This document shows, piece by piece, positions 9,794 through 17,506 of a stretch of 64,000 nucleotides of DNA. The stretch is from Thalassospira profundimaris (lineage in GTDB: Bacteria > Pseudomonadota > Alphaproteobacteria > Rhodospirillales > Thalassospiraceae). Below the pieces are notes generated by a model. That model did not search any database. It was not told the origin of the DNA and saw only the letters and a program-made list of their open reading frames with translations. The stretch spans positions 1 through 64,000 of the forward strand of contig NZ_JPWI01000012.1 of the NCBI RefSeq assembly GCF_003326795.1, in the 5' to 3' direction. A program made the translations under genes and the position numbers. Positions within the stretch are counted from its first letter, which is position 1; every line of letters begins with the position of its first letter.

Positions 9794-9820
9794 ACGGAAC
9801 CGGGGTGATCCCGGTTCCGT
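9794..9820 (+). terminator. Intergenic hairpin, weak terminator or attenuator
   Basis: Perfect 11-base arms ACGGAACCGGG / CCCGGTTCCGT with a 5-base loop, followed by TCGTGTTT rather than a clean T-run. Between the sulfurtransferase and the transporter gene, so it more likely tunes relative expression or protects an mRNA end than fully separates the genes. Confidence 0.6.
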
Positions 9821-9860
9821 TCGTGTTTGAAGATTTCATTTAACGTTACTGAGCGTCACC

Positions 9861-11072
9861 ATGTCAGAAACGACACTTAAAGTTCGCCCGGATGCTTCGG
9901 GTTTTGACTTTGACAAGGGACCGGCCGCGATTACGGCGGTCTTGTTTGTCATTGTCGGCATCGCAATTGCGCAGGCCGTGGATCTGCATCAGGCCGTTCT
10001 TTATGGCCTTGGCGGATTGCTGGGCATTTCCCTTTATCATGCATCATTCGGTTTCACCGGTGGCTGGCGGCGTTTCTCGGTCGAGAAGCGTGGACGCGCC
10101 ATGCGCGCGCAGCTTTTGATGATCGCGGTCGCGGCGGCGGCCTTTATTCCGATGCTCGCCCTTGGCAGTCCGCTGGGCAATCCGATTGTCGGGGCGGTGG
10201 CGCCGGTCGGGACATCGGTTCTGGTGGGGGCCTTTTTGTTTGGCCTTGGCATGCAGCTTGGCGGCGGATGCGGGTCCGGCACGCTGTTTACCGTTGGTGG
10301 TGGCAGTACGCGCATGTTGCTGACCCTTGTGTTCTTCATCATCGGGGCGGTGATCGGTACGGCGCATTTGCCGATGTGGCTTGAATTGCCAGCCCTGCCG
10401 CCGATGAGCTTGGGACGTGAATTTGGTGTTGGCGGCGGACTTGCCGTGACCTTTGGTGGTCTGGCATTGGTAGCGCTGATTACGGTGATTGTTGAAAAGC
10501 GTGCGCATGGATCACTTGAAGCAACGCCCAAGGCGCCGCGTGCCGGTTTGGCGCGCCTGTTCCATGGCCCCTGGCCGCTGGTCTGGACCGGTTTGCTGTT
10601 GGCGGGGCTTAATATCGCGACACTTCTGATCGCCGGTCATCCATGGTCGATTACGTTCGGTTTTGGTCTTTGGGGCGCGAAAATCGCCCAGGGCATCGGC
10701 ATTCCGGTCGAGACCTGGGAGTTCTGGAACTGGGCCGGTCCGGCCAAGGCGCTTGGCAATTCGGTTCTTGAAGACAATACGTCGGTGATGAATTTCGGCA
10801 TTGTGATTGGTGCGGCCTTTGCTGCTGCCCTTGCCGGTAAATTCGCGCCCAAGGTTTCCGTGCCGATGGCATCGCTTGTGGCGGCGGCAATCGGCGGGAT
10901 TTTGATGGGCTATGGCGCGCGTCTGGCGTTTGGCTGCAATATCGGTGCGTTCTTTAGCGGCATCGCATCGGGCAGCGTGCATGGCTGGCTGTGGTTTGTG
11001 CTGGCCTTCGCTGGCAGTTGGATCGGTATCGCCCTGCGTCCGGTCTTTGGGATGGATGGGTTCCGGAAATGA
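9861..11072 (+). CDS. YeeE/YedE family thiosulfate (sulfur) transporter
   Basis: Integral inner-membrane protein of 403 residues with about ten hydrophobic helices in two internally similar halves. The two hallmark Gly/Cys motifs are present: GGGCGSGTLFTVGGGS near residue 133 and GYGARLAFGCNIGAFFSGIASGS near residue 350. In TsuA-type proteins the cysteines of these motifs handle thiosulfate (family knowledge). Its stop overlaps the start of the NPC-repeat gene in ATGA. With the upstream rhodanese it forms a sulfur uptake or transfer unit; thiosulfate as substrate is inferred. Confidence 0.88.
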   Translation: MSETTLKVRPDASGFDFDKGPAAITAVLFVIVGIAIAQAVDLHQAVLYGLGGLLGISLYHASFGFTGGWRRFSVEKRGRAMRAQLLMIAVAAAAFIPMLALGSPLGNPIVGAVAPVGTSVLVGAFLFGLGMQLGGGCGSGTLFTVGGGSTRMLLTLVFFIIGAVIGTAHLPMWLELPALPPMSLGREFGVGGGLAVTFGGLALVALITVIVEKRAHGSLEATPKAPRAGLARLFHGPWPLVWTGLLLAGLNIATLLIAGHPWSITFGFGLWGAKIAQGIGIPVETWEFWNWAGPAKALGNSVLEDNTSVMNFGIVIGAAFAAALAGKFAPKVSVPMASLVAAAIGGILMGYGARLAFGCNIGAFFSGIASGSVHGWLWFVLAFAGSWIGIALRPVFGMDGFRK

Positions 11073-11698
11073 GCGAGAAAAACACATTTCTGTTTGGTGC
11101 GGTATTCCTGGCTGCGACCGGTGGTGTCGCGCTTGATCACTACAGCCATACCGCCAATATCCCGGCAATCTCCAACCCGGCAATCTCTAACCCGGCACCG
11201 GCAAGGCTTCCGGCAGCAGGCGCAAATCCGTGCGCAGCCAATCCTTGTTCTGCGAACCCGTGTGGCGCAAATCCGTGTGCCGCCAATCCATGCGGCGCGG
11301 GTTACAACCCCTGTGCGGCGGGATATAATCCCTGTGCTGCCAACCCGTGTGCGGCCTATAACCCGTGCGGGGCGGCAAATCCCTGTGCGGCGCGCCTCAA
11401 TCCGCGCAATCTCGGGAATCCTTGCGCGGCCGCCAATCCCTGCGCTGCGTACAACCCGTGCAGTCTATGTAGTCCGTGCAGTGCTGGCAATCCATGCGGG
11501 GCAGGGGCAATGAACCCGTGCTCGGCAAACCCCTGTGCCGCCTATAATCCTTGTGGTGCTGCCAATCCGTGTGCGGCTCATAACCCGTGCGCCGCATCGC
11601 CTTGTGCGCCAGCACCGGCTGCTAATCCATGTGCCGCTTCAAACCCTTGTGCAGCCTATAATCCGTGCGGGGCAGCGAACCCCTGTTCGGCGAACTGA
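11069..11698 (+). CDS. Membrane-anchored NPC-repeat cysteine-rich protein
   Basis: 209 residues. One hydrophobic segment at residues 8-22 (FLFGAVFLAATGGVAL) is a likely membrane anchor or uncleaved signal. After a short linker with degenerate NPA repeats, residues 53-209 are almost only Asn-Pro-Cys repeats spaced by Ala, Gly, Ser and Tyr: I count 23 NPC triplets and 26 cysteines. There is no globular domain. It overlaps the transporter stop codon (ATGA), so it is co-translated with it. I do not recognise a characterised family. A Cys-rich chain beside a rhodanese and a sulfur transporter suggests sulfane sulfur carriage or thiophilic metal binding; this is inference. Confidence 0.85.
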   Translation: MSEKNTFLFGAVFLAATGGVALDHYSHTANIPAISNPAISNPAPARLPAAGANPCAANPCSANPCGANPCAANPCGAGYNPCAAGYNPCAANPCAAYNPCGAANPCAARLNPRNLGNPCAAANPCAAYNPCSLCSPCSAGNPCGAGAMNPCSANPCAAYNPCGAANPCAAHNPCAASPCAPAPAANPCAASNPCAAYNPCGAANPCSAN

Positions 11699-11711
11699 TA
11701 TTTTCTATTTT

Positions 11712-11750
11712 CTAACCCTCTGGAAAGATCTATCGTTTCCAGAGGGTTAG
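11712..11750. promoter_or_regulatory. Perfect 15-base inverted repeat abutting the HNH gene
   Basis: Arms CTAACCCTCTGGAAA (11712-11726) and TTTCCAGAGGGTTAG (11736-11750) with a 9-base loop. No T-run follows on either strand, so it is not a standard terminator. The second arm runs into the AGGAG ribosome site (11749-11753) of the HNH gene that starts at 11756, so folding could limit translation, or the site could be an operator. Confidence 0.7.
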
Positions 11751-11755
11751 GAGAA

Positions 11756-12586
11756 ATGCTGTTGGCGAATAAAAAGTGGACTGATGACGAGCGATATGCT
11801 GCGCTGAAGCTTTATTTTGAGCTTGAGTTTGGTCAGTTCCATGCCCGGAACAAGAATGTCATTCAGCTTGCAGAGATATTAGGTCGGACGCCAGGCTCAA
11901 TCGCCATGAAGCTTGGGAATTTTGCGAGCCTAGATCCTACTCTTGATCGCGGAGGATTGAAAAATGTCAGTGCCGCAGATCGAGAGTTAATGGCGCGCTT
12001 TCATAATCAGCCCGCGCGTGTGATTGACGATATTGAAAGAGCTGTTGACCGGGTCGAATATCAAATCAGTTCAGATCCCACGTCGTTTCAGGCGGATAAA
12101 AATCAAGTCGGATTCAGAGACCAAGAAATCGGATTCGATGTATCCGGTAGGGCGACGACGGTTATGCGTGTCCGGGAAGAGCGTTTAAACCAAGGATTCT
12201 TTAGGCGCGCGGTTCTATCTGGATATCATTTCCAGTGTTGTGTCTGTCGCATGAAGTTTGTGCGTCTATTAGAGGCGGCGCACATCAAGCCTCACCATCA
12301 AGATGAAACGTATCGATTGCGACCGGACAATGGTTTGTCGCTATGTCGTAACCATCACAAGGCGTTTGATGAGGGGTACTGGACGCTTGGGAGTGGCTTT
12401 TCTATTGAGCTTGATCCAAGGCTGCACAAGTTAGGAAGGCATGATCAGGCTATAAATGACCTACTGATCGTGCATGAGGGGCGGCAAATTGAACAACCCT
12501 TTCGCTACCTCCCTTCAGCGGAAGTAATTGACTGGCATCGAGAAAATACATTTGCGAAAAACGAGCCGGTGTTAGGGAAGGAGTGA
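11756..12586 (+). CDS. HNH endonuclease
   Basis: 276 residues. C-terminal HNH domain at residues about 155-210: zinc-type Cys cluster (C161, C162, C164), AAHI (175-177), N192, then LCRNHHKAFD with H200 and H201. This arrangement is typical of HNH nucleases related to modification-dependent or stand-alone restriction enzymes. The N-terminal region (KKWTDDERYAALKLYF and ILGRTPGSIAMKLGNF) is the predicted DNA-binding part seen in such proteins. No methyltransferase is adjacent. Composition is less GC-rich and uses rarer codons (AGA, ATA) than its neighbours, suggesting horizontal acquisition. ATG 11756 has AGGAG three bases upstream, rather close. Confidence 0.86.
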   Translation: MLLANKKWTDDERYAALKLYFELEFGQFHARNKNVIQLAEILGRTPGSIAMKLGNFASLDPTLDRGGLKNVSAADRELMARFHNQPARVIDDIERAVDRVEYQISSDPTSFQADKNQVGFRDQEIGFDVSGRATTVMRVREERLNQGFFRRAVLSGYHFQCCVCRMKFVRLLEAAHIKPHHQDETYRLRPDNGLSLCRNHHKAFDEGYWTLGSGFSIELDPRLHKLGRHDQAINDLLIVHEGRQIEQPFRYLPSAEVIDWHRENTFAKNEPVLGKE

Positions 12587-12908
12587 GGGAAGATTGCGCC
12601 TAATATGTCGTGACCTTTATAGGTCAGCGCGCAAATCTGCCGGGCCTGTTTGCGTAAAACGCGGGGCTGTAACAAATATGGCGTTTGACAAGCTGGTAAA
12701 ACTCTGCGCATGGTGTCGCAGATATTTGATCGCTCCAGAAGCGTAGAGGGGATGAAAGTCCCCCACTGTTGAGTGATTGACCTAAGAACGCATTGAAGTG
12801 TCCAGCTACGCGGGTACTTCCAGAACTGCAAGGCGCAGACCTGATTACTAAATTTCACCGGGCATTGTCCCAGCTGTCTGCAGCCTCCAATTTACGAGTT
12901 ACCCTTAT
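12587..12908. other. 322-base non-coding region upstream of the DEAD-box gene
   Basis: No convincing ORF. It holds a small palindrome TGACCT-TTAT-AGGTCA (12610-12625) and a GC-rich stretch, and probably contains the promoter and a long 5' leader of the helicase gene. Long leaders are common for cold-shock helicases, but no conserved cold-box could be identified by eye. Confidence 0.4.
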
Positions 12909-14720
12909 TTGACCCAGTTTTCCGAACTCGGCCTGGCCGAGCCGGTCCTTCGCGCATTAGCGCAAGAAGGCTATGACGCGCCGACCCCTATTCAGGCGCA
13001 GTCCATTCCGTCCCTACTTCAAGGTAAGGACCTGCTTGGTATCGCTCAGACCGGTACCGGCAAGACGGCAGCTTTCGCGTTGCCGATTCTTGATCGTCTT
13101 TCCAAAACCGAAGGTCGTACACCCAAAGGTGCTTGCCGTGTGCTCGTGCTGGCCCCGACGCGCGAACTTGCTGCGCAGATCGGTGACAGTTTCCGTGCCT
13201 ATGGCCGTTTCCTCAATGTCCGCGTTGCCGTGGTCGTTGGTGGTGTTGCGCATGGCCCGCAGATCAAGGCCATTACGCCCGGCGTGGAAGTGCTTGTGGC
13301 GACGCCTGGTCGTTTGCTTGACCATGTCGATAGCGGCAAGCTCAGCCTAAAACATGTTGATGTCGTCGTGCTTGATGAAGCCGACCATATGCTTGATCTT
13401 GGCTTCTTGCCGCCGATCAAGCGCATCATCAAGATGTTGCCGCGTGAGCGTCAGAACCTGTTCTTCTCGGCCACCATGCCGACCCAGATCGGTCAGCTTG
13501 CCGGTGATATGCTTTCAGATCCGGTCAAGGTTTCCGTGACCCCGGTTGCGACCACGCAGGAACGCGTTGAGCAGTCTGTTTATCTGATCGAGCGTACCCG
13601 CAAGCGTCAGCTTCTGGCAGAGCTTCTTGATAATCCGGCTTTCAAGCGTACCCTGGTCTTTACCCGCACCAAGCGCGGGGCTGATCGTGTGGCGCGTCAT
13701 CTTGAAGCCAACAAAATCAGTGCTGCAGCCATTCATGGCAATAAAAGCCAGAACCAGCGTGAGCGTGCCCTGAATGCTTTCAAGGACGGTCAGATTGGTG
13801 TGCTTGTCGCAACTGATATCGCCGCACGCGGTATTGATGTTGATGGCGTGACCCATGTCGTGAACTTCGAACTCCCAAATGTGCCGGAAAGCTATGTTCA
13901 CCGTATCGGCCGTACGGCCCGTGGTGGTGCAAGCGGAACCGCAATTGCGTTCTGTGATGCCGAAGAGCGCGGTTTGCTGCGCGATATCGAAAAAACCACG
14001 CGTCAGTCGATCCCTGTGATTGATCGCCGTGATGCCAAGGCTGCTGCCGAGATGGAAGCAGAATCCGAAGAAGCGCGCGAAAGCAACCGTGGCCGTCGTG
14101 GTAACGGGGGCAATGGTGGCGGTCAGTCGCGTGGAAACGGTGGTCGCCCCGCCAATGGTCGTGGTGGTCGCCCCGCCAATGGTCGTGGCGGTCGCAATGA
14201 TCGTGAGGGCGCGCGCGCAGCAGCACCGCGTCGTGATCGTGACGATGCCCAGAAATCTGCCCAGCGTCGTGATGCTGAAGGCAACAGAAATACCAATGCC
14301 GGTCCGGCCGGGGGGGCTGAAAAGGCCCCGGTAAATCCGGCACTGGAAAAATCCAAAAGCCGTTACAAGGGCGGGCTCAAGTCCAAACCTGCAAACGGTC
14401 GTGGCAACAGCGCAGAAAATGCAGCTGGCCAGAATGACGGTCGCAAGCGCCCGGTCAAACGTGTGGATTCCAATGGGAACCGTCGTGACCGTGCGCAGGG
14501 TGACAATTCAATTTCTTCCGGTCTGTCCTTTATGGGCAGCACCGAGGAACGCCGCGCGAATGGCAACGGGGGCAATGGCGCCCGGAACGCCAGACCGCAA
14601 GGCAAGCGCGGCGGTGAAAACCGCAACCGCAATCAACGTGGCCCACAGTCTGGCGGGCAGCCGGGCGGTGCAGGTCGCGCCAACTCTTCTGGAAAACAGT
14701 TGCGGCGTGAACGCGCCTGA
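12909..14720 (+). CDS. DEAD-box ATP-dependent RNA helicase with RG-rich tail
   Basis: 603 residues. Q-motif (FSELGLAEPVLRAL...PTPIQ), motif I AQTGTGKT, Ia PTRELAAQI, II DEAD in VLDEADHMLD, III SAT, V and VI (ARGID, HRIGRTARGG) are all intact in residues 1-370. Residues about 380-603 are a basic, Gly/Arg/Asn-rich, disordered tail, as in RhlE/CsdA-type helicases that unwind structured RNA in ribosome assembly or cold shock. The start is TTG 12909, placing the protein start directly before the Q-motif. Followed after 78 bases by a cspA gene, consistent with a cold-adaptation pair. Confidence 0.93.
   Translation: MTQFSELGLAEPVLRALAQEGYDAPTPIQAQSIPSLLQGKDLLGIAQTGTGKTAAFALPILDRLSKTEGRTPKGACRVLVLAPTRELAAQIGDSFRAYGRFLNVRVAVVVGGVAHGPQIKAITPGVEVLVATPGRLLDHVDSGKLSLKHVDVVVLDEADHMLDLGFLPPIKRIIKMLPRERQNLFFSATMPTQIGQLAGDMLSDPVKVSVTPVATTQERVEQSVYLIERTRKRQLLAELLDNPAFKRTLVFTRTKRGADRVARHLEANKISAAAIHGNKSQNQRERALNAFKDGQIGVLVATDIAARGIDVDGVTHVVNFELPNVPESYVHRIGRTARGGASGTAIAFCDAEERGLLRDIEKTTRQSIPVIDRRDAKAAAEMEAESEEARESNRGRRGNGGNGGGQSRGNGGRPANGRGGRPANGRGGRNDREGARAAAPRRDRDDAQKSAQRRDAEGNRNTNAGPAGGAEKAPVNPALEKSKSRYKGGLKSKPANGRGNSAENAAGQNDGRKRPVKRVDSNGNRRDRAQGDNSISSGLSFMGSTEERRANGNGGNGARNARPQGKRGGENRNRNQRGPQSGGQPGGAGRANSSGKQLRRERA
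14139..14186 (+). repeat. Exact tandem 24-base duplication within the helicase tail
   Basis: Positions 14139-14162 and 14163-14186 are identical and encode repeated Gly/Arg/Pro/Ala/Asn residues. It is in frame and adds one copy of GRPANGRG to the disordered tail, indicating recent slippage expansion. Confidence 0.9.
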
Positions 14721-14798
14721 TTGTTTTCCGAACTCTTATAGGCGCACCCACGCGGGGTGTGTCGTAACGCCAATCAATACTCGATAGGAGATTTAAAG

Positions 14799-15008
14799 AT
14801 GGCAACTGGTACCGTTAAATGGTTCAACGCAACTAAAGGTTTTGGTTTCATTCAGCCGGACGAAGGCGGAAATGACGTATTCCTGCACATCAGCGCTGTT
14901 GAACGCGCTGGCATGGGTCACCCGCAGGAAGGCGACAAAATCAACTACGAACTGCGCACCGATTCCCGTTCGGGTCGCGTTTCGGCTGATGATCTGACCG
15001 CTGCCTAA
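14799..15008 (+). CDS. Cold-shock protein, CspA family
   Basis: 69-residue single cold-shock domain. RNP1 KGFGFI and RNP2 VFLHI are both intact, so it binds single-stranded nucleic acid as an RNA chaperone. ATG 14799 has a good ATAGGAG upstream; the in-frame upstream ATG at 14757 would add residues never seen in the family. A strong terminator follows. Codon use is that of a highly expressed gene. Confidence 0.96.
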   Translation: MATGTVKWFNATKGFGFIQPDEGGNDVFLHISAVERAGMGHPQEGDKINYELRTDSRSGRVSADDLTAA

Positions 15009-15050
15009 TTCGGCTTGCCATTCCTTGTGATTGGCACCGTATTAACGAAG

Positions 15051-15085
15051 CCCCCATCTGCGCAAGCAGGTGGGGGTTTTGTTTT
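15051..15085 (+). terminator. Rho-independent terminator after cspA
   Basis: CCCCCATCTG / CAGGTGGGGG (one G-T pair) with a 6-base loop, followed by TTTTGTTTT. Confidence 0.93.
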
Positions 15086-15111
15086 GGCCAGATGGCAGAA
15101 TGTCCGGCAAT

Positions 15112-15789
15112 TTACGGGCGCAAAAAGGCGATCTTGGCGCGGGTCGCGGCACTTAGAACATGGAAATGCATGGCGTCGCGCGCGCCTGACGGGTTGTGTT
15201 CGCGCACATAGCGCAAAACCTGTTCATGTTCGGCAAGCGGGGCGGCAATGGCCTTTGCATTGGCAAAGGGCAGCATCTGGTTTTCATGGATGATCTGGGC
15301 TGCGGGGTGCATGGCCCTGGCGAACATCGGATTGCCTGACGCCACAAGCAGGATTTCATGAAATTCCGTATCGGCAGTGGCCGCAGCAATCAGGTCATCC
15401 GCCGAAAGGGCAGTGCGCATATCGGCAATGCTGGCCTCGAGCGCGTTCAGGTGGTCCTTGCTGCGCATCTGGGCGGCGAGGCCCGCGACATAGGGTTCGA
15501 TCGCCAGTCGGAACTGATAGACCTGCCCGGCCTGACGGTTGCGGTCCTGTCCCATCGGCGGCTGGTTCTGGCGGTCGGTGATGTATACGCCCTTGCCAGC
15601 ATGAATATGGATCATGCCCAGCGCTTCGAGGGTTGCAAGGGCTTCGCGCAGGCTGGTGCGGCTGATGCCGAGCTCGGATGCGAGGCTGCGCTGGGCCGGG
15701 AGCGAGTCACCTGCTTTTAGGCCCTTGTTTTTAATCAGATTTCGAATGTCTCGCGCCGCGCGTTCCGGGGCTGTTTCGCTGCGTGCCAT
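15112..15789 (-). CDS. GntR family regulator, FadR/FCD subgroup
   Basis: 225 residues. Winged HTH at about 8-75 (PAQRSLASELGISRTSLREALATLEALGMI) and C-terminal FCD domain. The FCD metal or ligand residues are visible: Asp and His of DTEFHEILL, then later His residues in LAEHEQV and MHFHV. It is divergent from an amino acid ABC importer operon and carries a consensus GntR palindrome just upstream of its start, so it probably autoregulates and controls the importer. Ligand unknown, probably an organic or amino acid. Confidence 0.9.
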   Translation of the reverse strand: MARSETAPERAARDIRNLIKNKGLKAGDSLPAQRSLASELGISRTSLREALATLEALGMIHIHAGKGVYITDRQNQPPMGQDRNRQAGQVYQFRLAIEPYVAGLAAQMRSKDHLNALEASIADMRTALSADDLIAAATADTEFHEILLVASGNPMFARAMHPAAQIIHENQMLPFANAKAIAAPLAEHEQVLRYVREHNPSGARDAMHFHVLSAATRAKIAFLRP

Positions 15790-15803
15790 GAATTTCCCTG
15801 TCT

Positions 15804-15816
15804 CTGGTCAGACCAG
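15804..15816. promoter_or_regulatory. GntR/FadR-type operator
   Basis: Perfect 13-base palindrome CTGGTCAGACCAG. It fits the TGGTNNNACCA operator consensus known for FadR-subfamily regulators (PdhR, LldR and relatives). It is 15 bases upstream of the regulator start. Confidence 0.72.
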
Positions 15817-16000
15817 TTTAACTGATTCTTATATTCAAAAAGTGCGGATTTTTAGCGGGTTTTCGTTGTCCTTCAGCTGAGGTTACGCTGAGGAAAAAAA
15901 TATTCATAGACAAAAGTTCAAAAAATGTGCAGCTTCAAATTCAGGTTAAAAATCGTGCATTAAAAATTCAGAAAACTCTCAGACAGACGGGTAGAGGCTC

Positions 16001-16783
16001 ATGAAACAATTCTTCAAAACGGCGATTGCGGCCGTCGCTATGCTTGCCGCACCGCTTGGTGCAGCATCGGCTGGTGCACTTGATACCATTGCCGAGGCGG
16101 GTGTTCTCAAGGTTGCTGTTCCGCAGGACTTCCCGCCATTTGGTTCGGTCGGCACCGATATGCAGCCAAAGGGTTATGACATCGATATGGCGGCCCTGAT
16201 TGCCGAGGAGCTTGGTGTGAAGCTCGAACTGGTTCCGGTGACCTCTGCCAACCGTATTCCGTATCTGACCACCGGCAAGGTTGATCTTGTGATTTCAAGT
16301 CTGGGCAAAAACCCGGACCGTGAAAAGGTGATTGATTTCAGTGCGCCTTATGCCCCGTTCTATAACGGCGTTTTCGGTCCGGCGGATTTCTCGGTCGAGA
16401 AGGCTGCGGATCTTGCGGGCATGTCGGTTGGCGTGACCCGTGGTGCGATTGAAGATCTTGAACTGACCAAGATTGCGCCGGCAGATGTCGATATCAAACG
16501 CTATGAAGACAATAACGGCACGATTTCGGCGTTTCTGTCCGGTCAGGTTGACCTGATTGCGACCGGTAACGTCACGGCAGCAGCGATCATTGAACGCAAC
16601 CCGCCGCGCAAGCCGGAGCCGAAATTCCTGATCAAGAATTCGCCATGCTATGTCGGCCTGAACAAGGAAGAACCGGAATTCATGGCCAAGGTCAACGAGA
16701 TCATTGCTGCGTCCATGACCGATGGCCGTCTGAATGCGATTGCCGAAAAGTGGCTTGGCATTCCGCTTCCGGAAAAGCTCTGA
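16001..16783 (+). CDS. Polar amino acid ABC transporter, substrate-binding protein
   Basis: Periplasmic solute-binding protein of the SBP_bac_3 family, 260 residues, signal peptide 1-24 (LAAPLGAASA). Family signatures: LKVAVPQDFPPFG, GYDIDMAALIAEELGVKLELVPV, and DLVISSLGKNPDREKVIDFS with the ligand carboxylate-binding Arg. Usual length for HisJ/FliY-type receptors. First gene of a four-gene importer operon. The likely substrate is a polar amino acid or derivative; specificity cannot be read from sequence. Confidence 0.93.
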   Translation: MKQFFKTAIAAVAMLAAPLGAASAGALDTIAEAGVLKVAVPQDFPPFGSVGTDMQPKGYDIDMAALIAEELGVKLELVPVTSANRIPYLTTGKVDLVISSLGKNPDREKVIDFSAPYAPFYNGVFGPADFSVEKAADLAGMSVGVTRGAIEDLELTKIAPADVDIKRYEDNNGTISAFLSGQVDLIATGNVTAAAIIERNPPRKPEPKFLIKNSPCYVGLNKEEPEFMAKVNEIIAASMTDGRLNAIAEKWLGIPLPEKL

Positions 16784-16834
16784 GCTTCCGGTTCGGAATT
16801 CGGTTGGCTAACCTGACGGGATCGTTGCAGATCA

Positions 16835-17506
16835 ATGGCTTATAAATTCGACTTCGGCGCCATCGTGCCGCATTGGGAACTTCTGGTGGACGGGGTCATC
16901 CTGACCACGGAACTGACTGTGATCGGGGCGGTGATCGGGGTTGGACTGGGGATCATGGGGGCGTGGGCGCGTGCGTCGCGCGCCCCGGTGATCAGCCAGA
17001 TTGTCGGCATCTATGTCGAGCTGATCCGTAACACACCGTTTCTGGTGCAGCTGTTTTTCATCTTTTTCGGGCTTCCCGCCCTTGGCGTGAAGCTTTCAGA
17101 ATTTCAGGCCGCAGTCCTGGCGATGATCGTCAATCTTGGGGCCTATTCGACTGAAATCGTCCGGGCGGGTATTCTGGCCATTCCGCAAGGGCAGATTGAA
17201 GCTGCCCAAAGTCTTGCGATGAACCGGGTGCAGATTTTCCGTTATGTCGTGTTGTTACCGGCACTCAAGAAAATCTGGCCAGCCCTTTCGAGTCAGATCG
17301 TGATTGTGATGCTGGGATCGTCGGTCTGTTCACAGATTGCCGCCGAGGAGCTGACATTTGGCGCGAACTATATCCAGGCGATCAATTTCCGGGCCTTTGA
17401 AGTCTATTTCGTGGTGACAGGTTTGTATCTTGTGATGTCGATCCTGCTTCGGATGGGGTTGAAGGTTTTGGGCAACTTCCTGTTTGAACGGCGGCGTCAT
17501 GTCTGA
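16835..17506 (+). CDS. Polar amino acid ABC transporter permease 1
   Basis: HisM/HisQ-type inner-membrane permease, 223 residues with about five helices. EAA loop present (YSTEIVRAGILAIPQGQIEAAQSLAMNRVQIFRYVVLLPALKKIWP), which contacts the ATPase. The next permease begins inside its 3' end (8-base overlap). ATG 16835 lacks a strong ribosome site but matches family N-termini. Confidence 0.92.
   Translation: MAYKFDFGAIVPHWELLVDGVILTTELTVIGAVIGVGLGIMGAWARASRAPVISQIVGIYVELIRNTPFLVQLFFIFFGLPALGVKLSEFQAAVLAMIVNLGAYSTEIVRAGILAIPQGQIEAAQSLAMNRVQIFRYVVLLPALKKIWPALSSQIVIVMLGSSVCSQIAAEELTFGANYIQAINFRAFEVYFVVTGLYLVMSILLRMGLKVLGNFLFERRRHV

Noticed and set aside
11222-11695. CRISPR-like periodic short repeats
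   Set aside because: The periodicity comes from in-frame codons for Asn-Pro-Cys; repeats are 15-24 bases, imperfect and without unique spacers.
11712-11750. Terminator between the NPC gene and the HNH gene
   Set aside because: Stem is perfect but no T-run follows on either strand and the ribosome site of the next gene follows at once; recorded as a regulatory hairpin.
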